A DNA stretch of 13,374 bases from an uncultured Prevotellaceae bacterium (GTDB taxonomy: Bacteria > Bacteroidota > Bacteroidia > Bacteroidales > Bacteroidaceae): NCBI GenBank assembly GCA_946644025.1, contig CAMPCG010000044.1, positions 1-13,374 on the forward strand. The letters run 5' to 3'. A program made the translations under genes and the position numbers. The notes under the pieces are model-generated. The model searched no databases. It was not told the origin of the DNA and was given only the letters and a program-made list of their open reading frames with translations. Numbering within the stretch: position 1 is the stretch's first letter; the number at the start of each line of letters is the position of its first letter. This document shows, piece after piece, positions 5,969 to 12,141 of the stretch.

Positions 5969-7159
5969 ATGAAACGAACCCTGAGGGCCAAGCTGCTCAC
6001 GCTCTGCCTGCTGCTGGCAGGCTCGCTACTGACGGCTCCCGTCGCCACAGCCCAAGGCCAGTACAGCGGGAGCAACGTCCTGCAGAAACCCGACCTGAAG
6101 ATACTGCACCTGGGCAACAGCTTCACCTTCGACGCCCAGTCCTACCTCATGTTCCTGCTCAACAGCAACCAGGCCGACGTGAGCGATATGTGCATCTACC
6201 GCTTCATGCGGTCGGCGGCCTCGTTCAAGCAGTGGTACGACATCTACCACGACCTCGACCAGGCCACGGGCTACGAGCTGGAGAAGATTTGCGGCGGGCT
6301 CGACGCCAACGTCACGCCGGGCAAAGGCGAGAAGGGCGACGGCTCGCTGCTGCGCCAGGCGCTGAACCAGGAGCAGTGGGACGTCATCTTCATCCAGCCG
6401 TCGAGCAACTGGTCGCCCTACTACGACGAGTGGCGCGGCCACGGCGACGGCGGCTACCTCGACGAGCTGCTCGCCCTGCTCAAGGAGCGGCAGCCACAGG
6501 CCGTCATAGGCATGGTGCTGCCCCACAGTAGCTCCAGCAACTATGCCGGCAACGCCGAACACTCCTCGCTGGAGCGCTGGCGGCTCACGGCGCAGTCGGT
6601 GAAGCGATTCACGAGCGACTACGGCATAGACCTCGTCGTGCCCTACGGAACGGCGGTGCAGAACCTGAGGGCCAGCTCGCTGAACAACGACATGGACCTT
6701 ACCTGCGACGGGCTACACTGCGAGTTGGTGCTCGCCCGATACACCGCCTCGTGCTGCTACTACGAGGCCGTCATAGCCCCCAGGACGGGCGTCTCGGTGG
6801 AGGGCGACAAGACCAGGATACCCACCAGCTGGTTCACGTCGACCACGAAGATGATATCCGTAGACGACCAGACGGCACCCATAGCCCAGAAGGCCGTCAT
6901 GATGGCCATGAGAGACTGGTACACCTGCTATAACCCCGAGGACGACACCCTGCAGGCCAGCGCCAAGCAGCGCGGCGACGTGAACGGCGACGGGACGACA
7001 GACGTGGCCGACATTGCCGCCGTGGTCGACATCATGTCGGCCGCCGCAGCCACCATTCCCGATGCGTCAGCATCGGGTCCCGCCGACGTCAACGGCGACG
7101 GAGCCATAGACGTGGCCGACATTGCCGCCATCATCGACGAAATGGCCAAGAGCGAATGA
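5969..7159 (+). CDS. Secreted DUF4886 SGNH-hydrolase-like protein with two dockerin-type repeats
   Basis: A 396-residue exported protein. Residues 1-28 form a signal peptide (basic MKRTLRAK, hydrophobic core, likely cleavage after ATA). The body starts LKILHLGNSFTFDAQSY: GNSFT (49-53) supplies the nucleophile-block serine seen in DUF4886/SGNH hydrolases. CDGLH (246-250) fits the C-terminal Asp-x-x-His block, so an esterase or carbohydrate deacetylase activity is likely; the substrate is unknown. The C-terminus holds two calcium-loop repeats, DVNGDGTTDVAD (337-348) and DVNGDGAIDVAD (373-384), each with a following helix, as in type I dockerins. No cohesin is seen nearby; in Bacteroidales such repeats often occur on secreted proteins of unknown assembly. 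The gene has its own promoter and hairpin leader and lies 46 nt before the GT4 start. Confidence 0.9.
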   Translation: MKRTLRAKLLTLCLLLAGSLLTAPVATAQGQYSGSNVLQKPDLKILHLGNSFTFDAQSYLMFLLNSNQADVSDMCIYRFMRSAASFKQWYDIYHDLDQATGYELEKICGGLDANVTPGKGEKGDGSLLRQALNQEQWDVIFIQPSSNWSPYYDEWRGHGDGGYLDELLALLKERQPQAVIGMVLPHSSSSNYAGNAEHSSLERWRLTAQSVKRFTSDYGIDLVVPYGTAVQNLRASSLNNDMDLTCDGLHCELVLARYTASCCYYEAVIAPRTGVSVEGDKTRIPTSWFTSTTKMISVDDQTAPIAQKAVMMAMRDWYTCYNPEDDTLQASAKQRGDVNGDGTTDVADIAAVVDIMSAAAATIPDASASGPADVNGDGAIDVADIAAIIDEMAKSE

Positions 7160-7205
7160 GGATATTAGGCAGTAGGTCCTTGTGACCGACTGGAAAAAGA
7201 CACGC

Positions 7206-8447
7206 ATGACGATACTCTATCTCCCAGCATACTTCTACCCCGAAAAGGCTGCAAGCGACTATCTGAGCAAGGACCGCAACCAGGCCTTCGCACAGGCCGG
7301 CATGAAGACCGTGGCCTACGCGCCGACACCCTGCCGGGGCATCAGCAACGAAGAGCGGCGACAATACTGCACCAAAGAGCGGCGCACGGAGACGATGTAC
7401 GACGGAAACCTGACCGTACACCGCTTCCCGATGTTTGCCGAAGGCAGCAGCAACGTCATGCGCGCACTGAGATACACGCTCTGCTGGTTCGTGCAACTCA
7501 TCTACGGACTCAGGACCAAGCACGCAGACTGCATCTTCCTGGCCAGCACGCCGCCCATACAGGGACTGCTCGGAGCGGTGCTCAGCAGGTGCAAGGGGGT
7601 GCCCTTCGTCTACTGCCTGCAGGACATCTTCCCCGACTCGCTCGTCAGCACGGGCATCGCCAGAAAAGGCGGACTGGCCTGGAAGGTGGGACGAATGATA
7701 GAGAACGCCACCTACCGCAGGGCCGACAAGATTATCGTCATCAGCGAGGACTTCCGCCGCAACATCATGGACAAGGGAGTGCCCGGGGAGAAGATAGAGG
7801 TGGTCTACAACTGGCTCGACGACAACGTGATGCACGACATTCCGCGCAGCCAGAACGTGCTCGTGAAACGATACGGACTGGACCCGGAGAAGTTCTACAT
7901 TACCTACTGCGGAAACATCGGGCTGACACAGAACCTGGAAATGCTGCTCGACGTGGCTCACTCGCTCAGAGAGACCACCGACATACAGTTCGTGCTCATA
8001 GGCAACGGCTCGTACCGGCAGCAGCTGGAGCAGATGGTAGAGGCACAGCAGGCCGGAAACGTCACGCTGCTGCCCTTCCAGCCCTACGAGGACATTGCAC
8101 ACGTCTTCTCGCTGGGCGACGCCAGCCTCGTCATCTCCAAGCCCGGGACGGGGGCCAGCTCGGTGCCGTCGAAAACGTGGAACATCATGGCCGCGGCGAA
8201 ACCAGTGCTGGCCAGCTTCGACGAGGGAGAGCTGCACAGCATCATCGAACGCAACAACTGCGGACTCTTCATTCCCGCCGGCGACAAGGAAGCACTGCGC
8301 ACAGCCATACTGAGACTGTACAACGACCGGCAACTTGCCCTCGAAATGGGACGCAACGCCCGGCAGTACGTCAGGCAGAACCTCACCAAAGAGGTGGGCA
8401 CGAAGCGATACGTCGACATCATAAAGACAATCATAACAAATAAATAA
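7206..8447 (+). CDS. Family 4 glycosyltransferase (GT-B fold, WbuB-like)
   Basis: A protein of about 413 residues. The N-terminal half (MTILYLPAYFYPEKAASDYL at the start; ADCIFLASTPPIQG and VYCLQDIFPDS further on) is the acceptor-side Rossmann domain of WbuB-like GT4 enzymes. The C-terminal half has ITYCGNIGLTQNLE, VLIGNGSYRQQLE and SVPSKTWNIMAAAKPVLAS, the donor-binding region of the family. It should be a retaining, nucleotide-sugar-dependent transferase at the cytoplasmic membrane face. I prefer the ATG at 7206. The frame can be extended to a GTG at 7182, but the extra residues MTDWKKTR do not look like part of the fold. It is followed after 4 nt by the acyl carrier protein gene, which ties this transferase to the acyl genes. 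Donor sugar unknown. Confidence 0.92.
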   Translation: MTILYLPAYFYPEKAASDYLSKDRNQAFAQAGMKTVAYAPTPCRGISNEERRQYCTKERRTETMYDGNLTVHRFPMFAEGSSNVMRALRYTLCWFVQLIYGLRTKHADCIFLASTPPIQGLLGAVLSRCKGVPFVYCLQDIFPDSLVSTGIARKGGLAWKVGRMIENATYRRADKIIVISEDFRRNIMDKGVPGEKIEVVYNWLDDNVMHDIPRSQNVLVKRYGLDPEKFYITYCGNIGLTQNLEMLLDVAHSLRETTDIQFVLIGNGSYRQQLEQMVEAQQAGNVTLLPFQPYEDIAHVFSLGDASLVISKPGTGASSVPSKTWNIMAAAKPVLASFDEGELHSIIERNNCGLFIPAGDKEALRTAILRLYNDRQLALEMGRNARQYVRQNLTKEVGTKRYVDIIKTIITNK

Positions 8448-8451
8448 AAAC

Positions 8452-8673
8452 ATGTCAATAGAAGAATTCATACCCATACTGGCCACCATGATGGAGGCCG
8501 ACGCAGCCGATATTCAGCCCGACACGGAGTATCAGGAACTGGACGAGTGGTCGTCGGTGACGGCCATGACCCTCATCGCCTTTGCCAAGACGCAGTTCGG
8601 AAAGACCGTCACCGGACAGGCCATACGCCACGCAAAGACCGTAGAGGAACTGTTCACCTTGATAACAGAATAA
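8452..8673 (+). CDS. Stand-alone acyl carrier protein with a variant phosphopantetheine site
   Basis: A 73-residue acidic four-helix carrier protein of normal ACP length. The segment YQELDEWSSVTAMTLIAF lines up with the ACP helix II region, placing Ser35 at the usual phosphopantetheine attachment site. The usual D-S-L reads S34-S35-V36, so the highly conserved aspartate before the serine is missing. This is not expected of the housekeeping fatty-acid AcpP and suggests a specialised carrier. It lies 4 nt after the GT4 gene and 18 nt before a KAS III gene, so it is probably the dedicated partner of that enzyme. It may carry an acyl group destined for a glycan. A DltC-like amino-acyl carrier role is possible, but no DltA-like adenylating enzyme is in the window. 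Confidence 0.9.
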   Translation: MSIEEFIPILATMMEADAADIQPDTEYQELDEWSSVTAMTLIAFAKTQFGKTVTGQAIRHAKTVEELFTLITE

Positions 8674-8691
8674 CTCCCATACACTCCAGAA

Positions 8692-9741
8692 ATGTACATA
8701 AAAGCCATATCCTACTATCTGCCTGAGCGCGTCGTGACCAACGAGGAGCTCCTCAGCGAGTTCCCCGAGTGGAGCGTGGACAAGGTGGCCAAGAAGGTGG
8801 GCGTCTACTCGCGCCACCTGGCTGCCCCCGACGAGACCGCCGGCGACATGGCCGAGAAAGCCGCCCGACGACTGTTCGACGAGTACGGCGTAAGCCCCAG
8901 CGACATCGACTTCCTCCTGCTCTGCACACAGAGCCCCGACTACCGGCTGCCCTCAACGGCCTGCCTGCTGCAGCACCGACTGGGGCTGCCCGTCACGGCC
9001 GGCGCGCTGGACTACGACCTTGCCTGCTCGGGCTGCATCTACGGCCTGGCACTGGCCAAGGGACTCATCGCAGCTGGCATCGCACACAACGTGCTACTGC
9101 TCACCGCCGAGACCTACAACAAGTATATCCACCCCTCGGACAAGAGCAACCGCACCATCTTCGGCGACGGCGCAGCTGCCTGCCTCATCGCGGCAAAGGG
9201 TGACGTCTCTTTCACTACCCCTTCACTACCCCTTCACTCCCCCTTCACTCCCCTTTCAATAGAAATCGGACAGTTCGCCCTGGGCACCGACGGCAGCGGC
9301 TACGACAACCTCATCGTGAAGACCGGCGGAGCACGACAGCCCGCACCGACAGGCATCGTCAGCGAGGACGCCGAGGGCCACACCTGGCACGACGACCACC
9401 TCTACATGAACGGCAGCGCCATCTTCAACTTCACCCTCGACGCCGTGCCTGCCATGATGAAGCGCGTGCTCAAGGCCAACGACATGACCAAGGACCAGGT
9501 GGACTACTACGTCTTCCACCAGGCCAACAAGTTCATGCTCGACACCCTGCGGCTGGTATGCCAGCTGCCCAAGGACAAGTTCTACGTCGACCTCTCGACG
9601 ACGGGCAACACCGTCTCCTCGAGCGTGCTCATCGCCCTGCGCGACTGCCTCGACCGACAGCTCATCGGCCCCGGCAGCAACGTCATGGTCGCAGGATTCG
9701 GCACAGGCCTCTCCCTCGGTGGCACCATCCTGCATCTCTGA
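8692..9741 (+). CDS. 3-oxoacyl-ACP synthase III-like enzyme (FabH/KAS III family)
   Basis: A 349-residue thiolase-fold enzyme with the complete KAS III triad: Cys112 (in YDLACSGCIYG), His276 (in VFHQANKFM) and Asn306 (in STTGNTVSS). FabH enzymes condense an acyl-CoA with malonyl-ACP in the cytoplasm to give a 3-oxoacyl-ACP. The gene directly follows the stand-alone ACP gene, so that ACP is the likely partner. Residues 173-188 (FTTPSLPLHSPFTPLS) are low-complexity and encoded by an 11-nt tandem repeat. From memory of E. coli FabH, this loop is some 15-20 residues longer here. The frame is intact as given. No 3-oxoacyl-ACP reductase is next door, so reduction, if any, would need an enzyme encoded elsewhere. 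It is unlikely to be the housekeeping FabH because of its setting. Confidence 0.92.
   Translation: MYIKAISYYLPERVVTNEELLSEFPEWSVDKVAKKVGVYSRHLAAPDETAGDMAEKAARRLFDEYGVSPSDIDFLLLCTQSPDYRLPSTACLLQHRLGLPVTAGALDYDLACSGCIYGLALAKGLIAAGIAHNVLLLTAETYNKYIHPSDKSNRTIFGDGAAACLIAAKGDVSFTTPSLPLHSPFTPLSIEIGQFALGTDGSGYDNLIVKTGGARQPAPTGIVSEDAEGHTWHDDHLYMNGSAIFNFTLDAVPAMMKRVLKANDMTKDQVDYYVFHQANKFMLDTLRLVCQLPKDKFYVDLSTTGNTVSSSVLIALRDCLDRQLIGPGSNVMVAGFGTGLSLGGTILHL
9211..9254. repeat. 11-nt tandem repeat, four units, inside the KAS III reading frame
   Basis: Four abutting 11-nt units: TTCACTACCCC (9211-9221), TTCACTACCCC (9222-9232), TTCACTCCCCC (9233-9243) and TTCACTCCCCT (9244-9254). Because 11 is not a multiple of three, gain or loss of one or two units would shift frame and truncate the enzyme. 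Confidence 0.9.
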
Positions 9742-9760
9742 CAAGGAAGAAGCCACCGCG

Positions 9761-9812
9761 GTCGAAATCCGCCGGGGGCGAAATCCGCCGCGTCGCCGCG
9801 TAATCTGCCGCG
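9761..9812. repeat. GC-rich 16-nt degenerate tandem repeat
   Basis: CGAAATCCGCCG occurs at 9763-9774 and 9779-9790, 16 nt apart. A third diverged copy, CGTAATCTGCCGCG, lies at 9799-9812. It fills most of the gap between the KAS III stop (9741) and the AT-rich array that follows, and leaves no room for a recognisable promoter. Confidence 0.7.
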
Positions 9813-9820
9813 TGTCGAAA

Positions 9821-9932
9821 TATCGTTATATCGATATATCGTAATATCGTTATATCGTAATATCGTTATATCGAAATATCGTTATATCGCAATATCGTTA
9901 TATCGCAATATCGTAATATCGTAATATCGTTA
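9821..9932. repeat. 14-copy 8-nt tandem array (TATCG plus three bases) abutting the MBOAT start codon
   Basis: TATCG recurs every 8 nt from 9821 to 9925, 14 times without interruption. The three bases between are mostly TTA, TAA, CAA, AAA or ATA. The array ends 4 nt before the GTG start at 9937. No Bacteroidota promoter or clear ribosome-binding site is seen between the KAS III stop and this start. The array therefore occupies the translation-initiation region itself. Confidence 0.92.
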
Positions 9933-9936
9933 AAAG

Positions 9937-11484
9937 GTGCTGTTCAATAGTTTCGCGTTCCTCCTATTCTTCCCCGTGGTCTGCGCCGTCTACTTCGCGT
10001 TGCCCACGCTGCGTCTTCGCAACCTGTTCCTGCTCGTTGCCAGCTACTATTTCTACATGAGCTGGGAGCCCACCTACGCCCTCCTGCTCCTCGCCAGCAC
10101 CGTCATCACCTACGCCGCAGCAAGAGTCATAGACCGCCAGAATACGGCCGAAGGTGTCCCGTCTCTTACCGGGGATTTGCAAGTTGGAGGGGATTTGCAA
10201 TCCCCGCAGGCTGGAGGGGATTTGCAATCCCCGCAAGTTGGAGGGGATTTGCAATCCCCGCCCCCCTTCCCCCGCCGCAAAGCCATCCTTGTCTCGGCCA
10301 TCGTCGTCAACCTGCTCATCCTCTTCTTCTTCAAGTACTTCAACTTCGCCGCCGAGAACGTTGTCGCGCTGATGTCGTGGCTGGGTGTCCGTATGCACGT
10401 GCCCGAGCTGAAGGTGCTGCTGCCCGTGGGCATCTCGTTCTACATCTTCCAGGCCCTGGGCTACCTCATCGACGTCTACCGGGGCGACACCCGCGCCGAG
10501 CGCCACTTCCCCACCTACGCCCTCTTCGTCTCCTTCTTCCCGCAGCTCGTGGCCGGACCCATAGAGCGCAGCACGCACCTGCTGCCACAGTTCCACAAGC
10601 AGCACACCTTCGACGCCGACAAGGCCATCAGCGGCCTGAACCTCATGCTTTGGGGATTCTTCCTCAAGCTCGTCCTGGCCGACCGATGCGCCATCTACGT
10701 AGACACCATCTACAACAACATGGCCCACCACAACGGCGCCAGCATACTCCTGGCCTCATGCCTATACTGCTTCCAGGTCTACGGCGACTTTGCCGGCTAC
10801 AGCTACATCGCCATTGGCAGCGCCCGCGTCATGGGATTCAGCCTGATGGACAACTTCCGCCACCCCTACTTCTACTCCACCAGCGTGCAGGACTTCTGGA
10901 AGCGTAACCACATCTCGCTCACCACCTGGTTCATGGACTATCTCTACTACCCCATGGTGGGCAGCTCGACAAGCATGGCGTGGTGGTGCTTCTCCATCTT
11001 CTTCACCTTCTTCGTCTCGGGCTTCTGGCACGGCGCGGCCTGGACCTACGTCGTCTCGTTCTCCATCTTCGGCCTCTACCTCGTGGGCTGTATGCTGAAG
11101 GACAAGCCGCAGCGACGCTTCGAGAAGCGCCACGGGCTGAAGAAGAAGACATGGTGGCTGGTCGTGAACCGCGTAGCCACCTATTTCCTCGTGATGTATG
11201 CGCTCACCTTCTTCCGCGCCACGAGCATTGCCGACGGCTGGACGGCCACCGTGCGCATGTTCACCGACCTCCTGCACGTGCCCTTCCTCGAGGGCGTCAC
11301 CCACCTGGCCTACGTCGCCTTCGCCCTCCTCGTGGTCTTCGCCGTGGAGTATTGCTCGGAGAACAAGAAGTTTCCTTCAACGGTCAATGTAAAATGGTAT
11401 TCGGCCAGTAGCATTGCACTCCTCACCGCCATCATCACCCTCGGTGTCTTCACCGGCGGACAGTTCATCTACTTCCAGTTCTAA
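9937..11484 (+). CDS. MBOAT membrane-bound O-acyltransferase (DltB/AlgI-like) with an in-frame repeat insert
   Basis: A 515-residue polytopic membrane protein. Family segments follow in order: LFNSFAFLLFFP at the N-terminus, LLPVGISFYIFQALGYLIDV (161-180), VAGPIERSTHLLPQF (205-219), RNHISLTTWFMDYLYYP (323-339) and FVSGFWHGAAWTY (359-371). His365 in the last is the expected catalytic histidine. MBOAT proteins of this class pass an acyl group, from a carrier protein or cofactor in the cytoplasm, across the membrane to a glycan or polymer. The GTG start matches the usual MLFNSF beginning. Residues 79-108 (GDLQ and SPQ repeats) are encoded by a palindromic repeat array and fall in the loop between the first and next membrane segments. 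It lies 195 nt after the KAS III gene. A periplasmic AlgJ/DltD partner does not follow; the DUF4886 SGNH protein is the only SGNH candidate nearby. Confidence 0.92.
   Translation: MLFNSFAFLLFFPVVCAVYFALPTLRLRNLFLLVASYYFYMSWEPTYALLLLASTVITYAAARVIDRQNTAEGVPSLTGDLQVGGDLQSPQAGGDLQSPQVGGDLQSPPPFPRRKAILVSAIVVNLLILFFFKYFNFAAENVVALMSWLGVRMHVPELKVLLPVGISFYIFQALGYLIDVYRGDTRAERHFPTYALFVSFFPQLVAGPIERSTHLLPQFHKQHTFDADKAISGLNLMLWGFFLKLVLADRCAIYVDTIYNNMAHHNGASILLASCLYCFQVYGDFAGYSYIAIGSARVMGFSLMDNFRHPYFYSTSVQDFWKRNHISLTTWFMDYLYYPMVGSSTSMAWWCFSIFFTFFVSGFWHGAAWTYVVSFSIFGLYLVGCMLKDKPQRRFEKRHGLKKKTWWLVVNRVATYFLVMYALTFFRATSIADGWTATVRMFTDLLHVPFLEGVTHLAYVAFALLVVFAVEYCSENKKFPSTVNVKWYSASSIALLTAIITLGVFTGGQFIYFQF
10171..10259. 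repeat. 27-nt palindromic repeat array inside the MBOAT gene
   Basis: Three copies of the palindrome GGGGATTTGCAATCCCC (7-bp stem, 3-nt loop) lie at 10189-10205, 10216-10232 and 10243-10259, exactly 27 nt apart. A partial fourth copy is at 10171-10182. The 27-nt period keeps the reading frame and encodes GGDLQSPQ-type repeats. This has the look of a REP-like intergenic element that entered a coding sequence. Confidence 0.9.
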
Positions 11485-11485
11485 G

Positions 11486-11507
11486 CCCATAGTTTGGACG
11501 GCTCAAA
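11486..11507. repeat. Dispersed repeat copy shared with 5399-5420
   Basis: CCCATAGT, two variable bases and GGACGGCTCAA occur here and at 5399-5419. A shorter TTGGACGGCTCAA lies at 5341-5353. The copy begins 1 nt after the MBOAT stop codon, and GCCCA/TGGGC (11485-11489 and 11511-11515) flank it as a small inverted repeat. Confidence 0.65.
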
Positions 11508-11542
11508 GCCTGGGCACGATTCCTGACATCCGACGCTGACGC

Positions 11543-11584
11543 GCCGGGAACAGGGGCCGGCCGGCACTTTTTTTTTCGTTTTTT
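11543..11584 (+). terminator. GC hairpin with T-tract downstream of the MBOAT gene
   Basis: GCCGG at 11543-11547 can pair with CCGGC at 11557-11561 or 11561-11565. A run of nine T (11568-11576) and a second of six T follow. This is the expected form of an intrinsic terminator and separates the acylation genes from the sigma-factor operon. The stem is short, so confidence is moderate. Confidence 0.5.
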
Positions 11585-11589
11585 GTCTT

Positions 11590-11621
11590 TTAGGGGTAGG
11601 GAAAACGGAGGCTTAGGGGTA
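11590..11621 (+). promoter_or_regulatory. Paired direct repeat upstream of the ECF sigma gene, candidate self-regulated promoter
   Basis: TTAGGGGTA occurs exactly twice, at 11590-11598 and 11613-11621, 23 nt apart start to start. The sigma-factor ATG follows at 11646. No TAnnTTTG box is present here. The spacing suits -35/-10-like half sites or two operator half-sites for an ECF holoenzyme, which often controls its own operon. Function is inferred. Confidence 0.45.
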
Positions 11622-11645
11622 TTATAAATAAAGAACAGCACAATA

Positions 11646-12134
11646 ATGAGAAGCGAAACGGATTTGAAAACGCTCTTCATGGAGCACTACGATGGGATGT
11701 ACACCCTGGCACGCGTCCTGCTTCACGACGACGAGGAGAGCCGCGACGTGGTGAGCGACGTGTTTGCCGACATCGCCTCGGGTGGCGTCATCGTGCAGCC
11801 GGAGCGGGCACGTAGCTTCCTGCTGGCCTGTGTACGCAACAAGTGCCTGAAGCGTATCCGCGCCATGCAGGTGCGCCAGCGTGCCAGCCGACTGCTGCAA
11901 CTGGACGACACGGTGGAGATGATGCCGCTTGAGATGCAGACCGACCGCCTGCAGCAGGTGCTCGACTTCACCGAGCGGGAGCTGACGCCGCAGACCCTCC
12001 GCGTGTTCAGCCTGCGCTATCGGCAGCAGAAGAAATACGCCGAGATTGCTGCCACACTGAGCATCAGCGAAGCCGCCGTCTACAAGCATCTGGCCCAGGC
12101 ACTCAGCAAAATCAAGAACCATTTTAACCCCTAA
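11646..12134 (+). CDS. RNA polymerase ECF-type sigma factor
   Basis: A 162-residue two-domain sigma-70 factor. Region 2 spans about residues 6-72 (LFMEHYDGMYTLARVLLHDD, with DVVSDVFADI and the RSFLLACVRNKCLKR helix). Region 4 spans about 108-158, with the -35-recognising helix-turn-helix KYAEIAATLSISEAAVYKHL. It lacks regions 1 and 3, as ECF factors do. It lies 7 nt before a membrane anti-sigma gene and then a receptor gene. This is the standard Bacteroidota arrangement in which an outer-membrane receptor releases the sigma factor when its ligand arrives. It probably drives its own operon from the paired repeat at 11590-11621 and downstream nutrient-uptake genes outside the window. Confidence 0.93.
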   Translation: MRSETDLKTLFMEHYDGMYTLARVLLHDDEESRDVVSDVFADIASGGVIVQPERARSFLLACVRNKCLKRIRAMQVRQRASRLLQLDDTVEMMPLEMQTDRLQQVLDFTERELTPQTLRVFSLRYRQQKKYAEIAATLSISEAAVYKHLAQALSKIKNHFNP

Positions 12135-12141
12135 GACAATC

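Noticed and set aside
7131..8489. 452-codon open frame on the minus strand opposite the GT4 gene
   Set aside because: Same antisense effect of high GC. It spans gene boundaries on the other strand and has no recognisable domain.
9821..9932. CRISPR array
   Set aside because: The unit is 8 nt with no spacers of CRISPR length and no cas genes. It is a simple tandem repeat.
10171..10259. CRISPR-like palindromic repeats
   Set aside because: The period is 27 nt with no variable spacers, and the array lies inside an intact coding frame.
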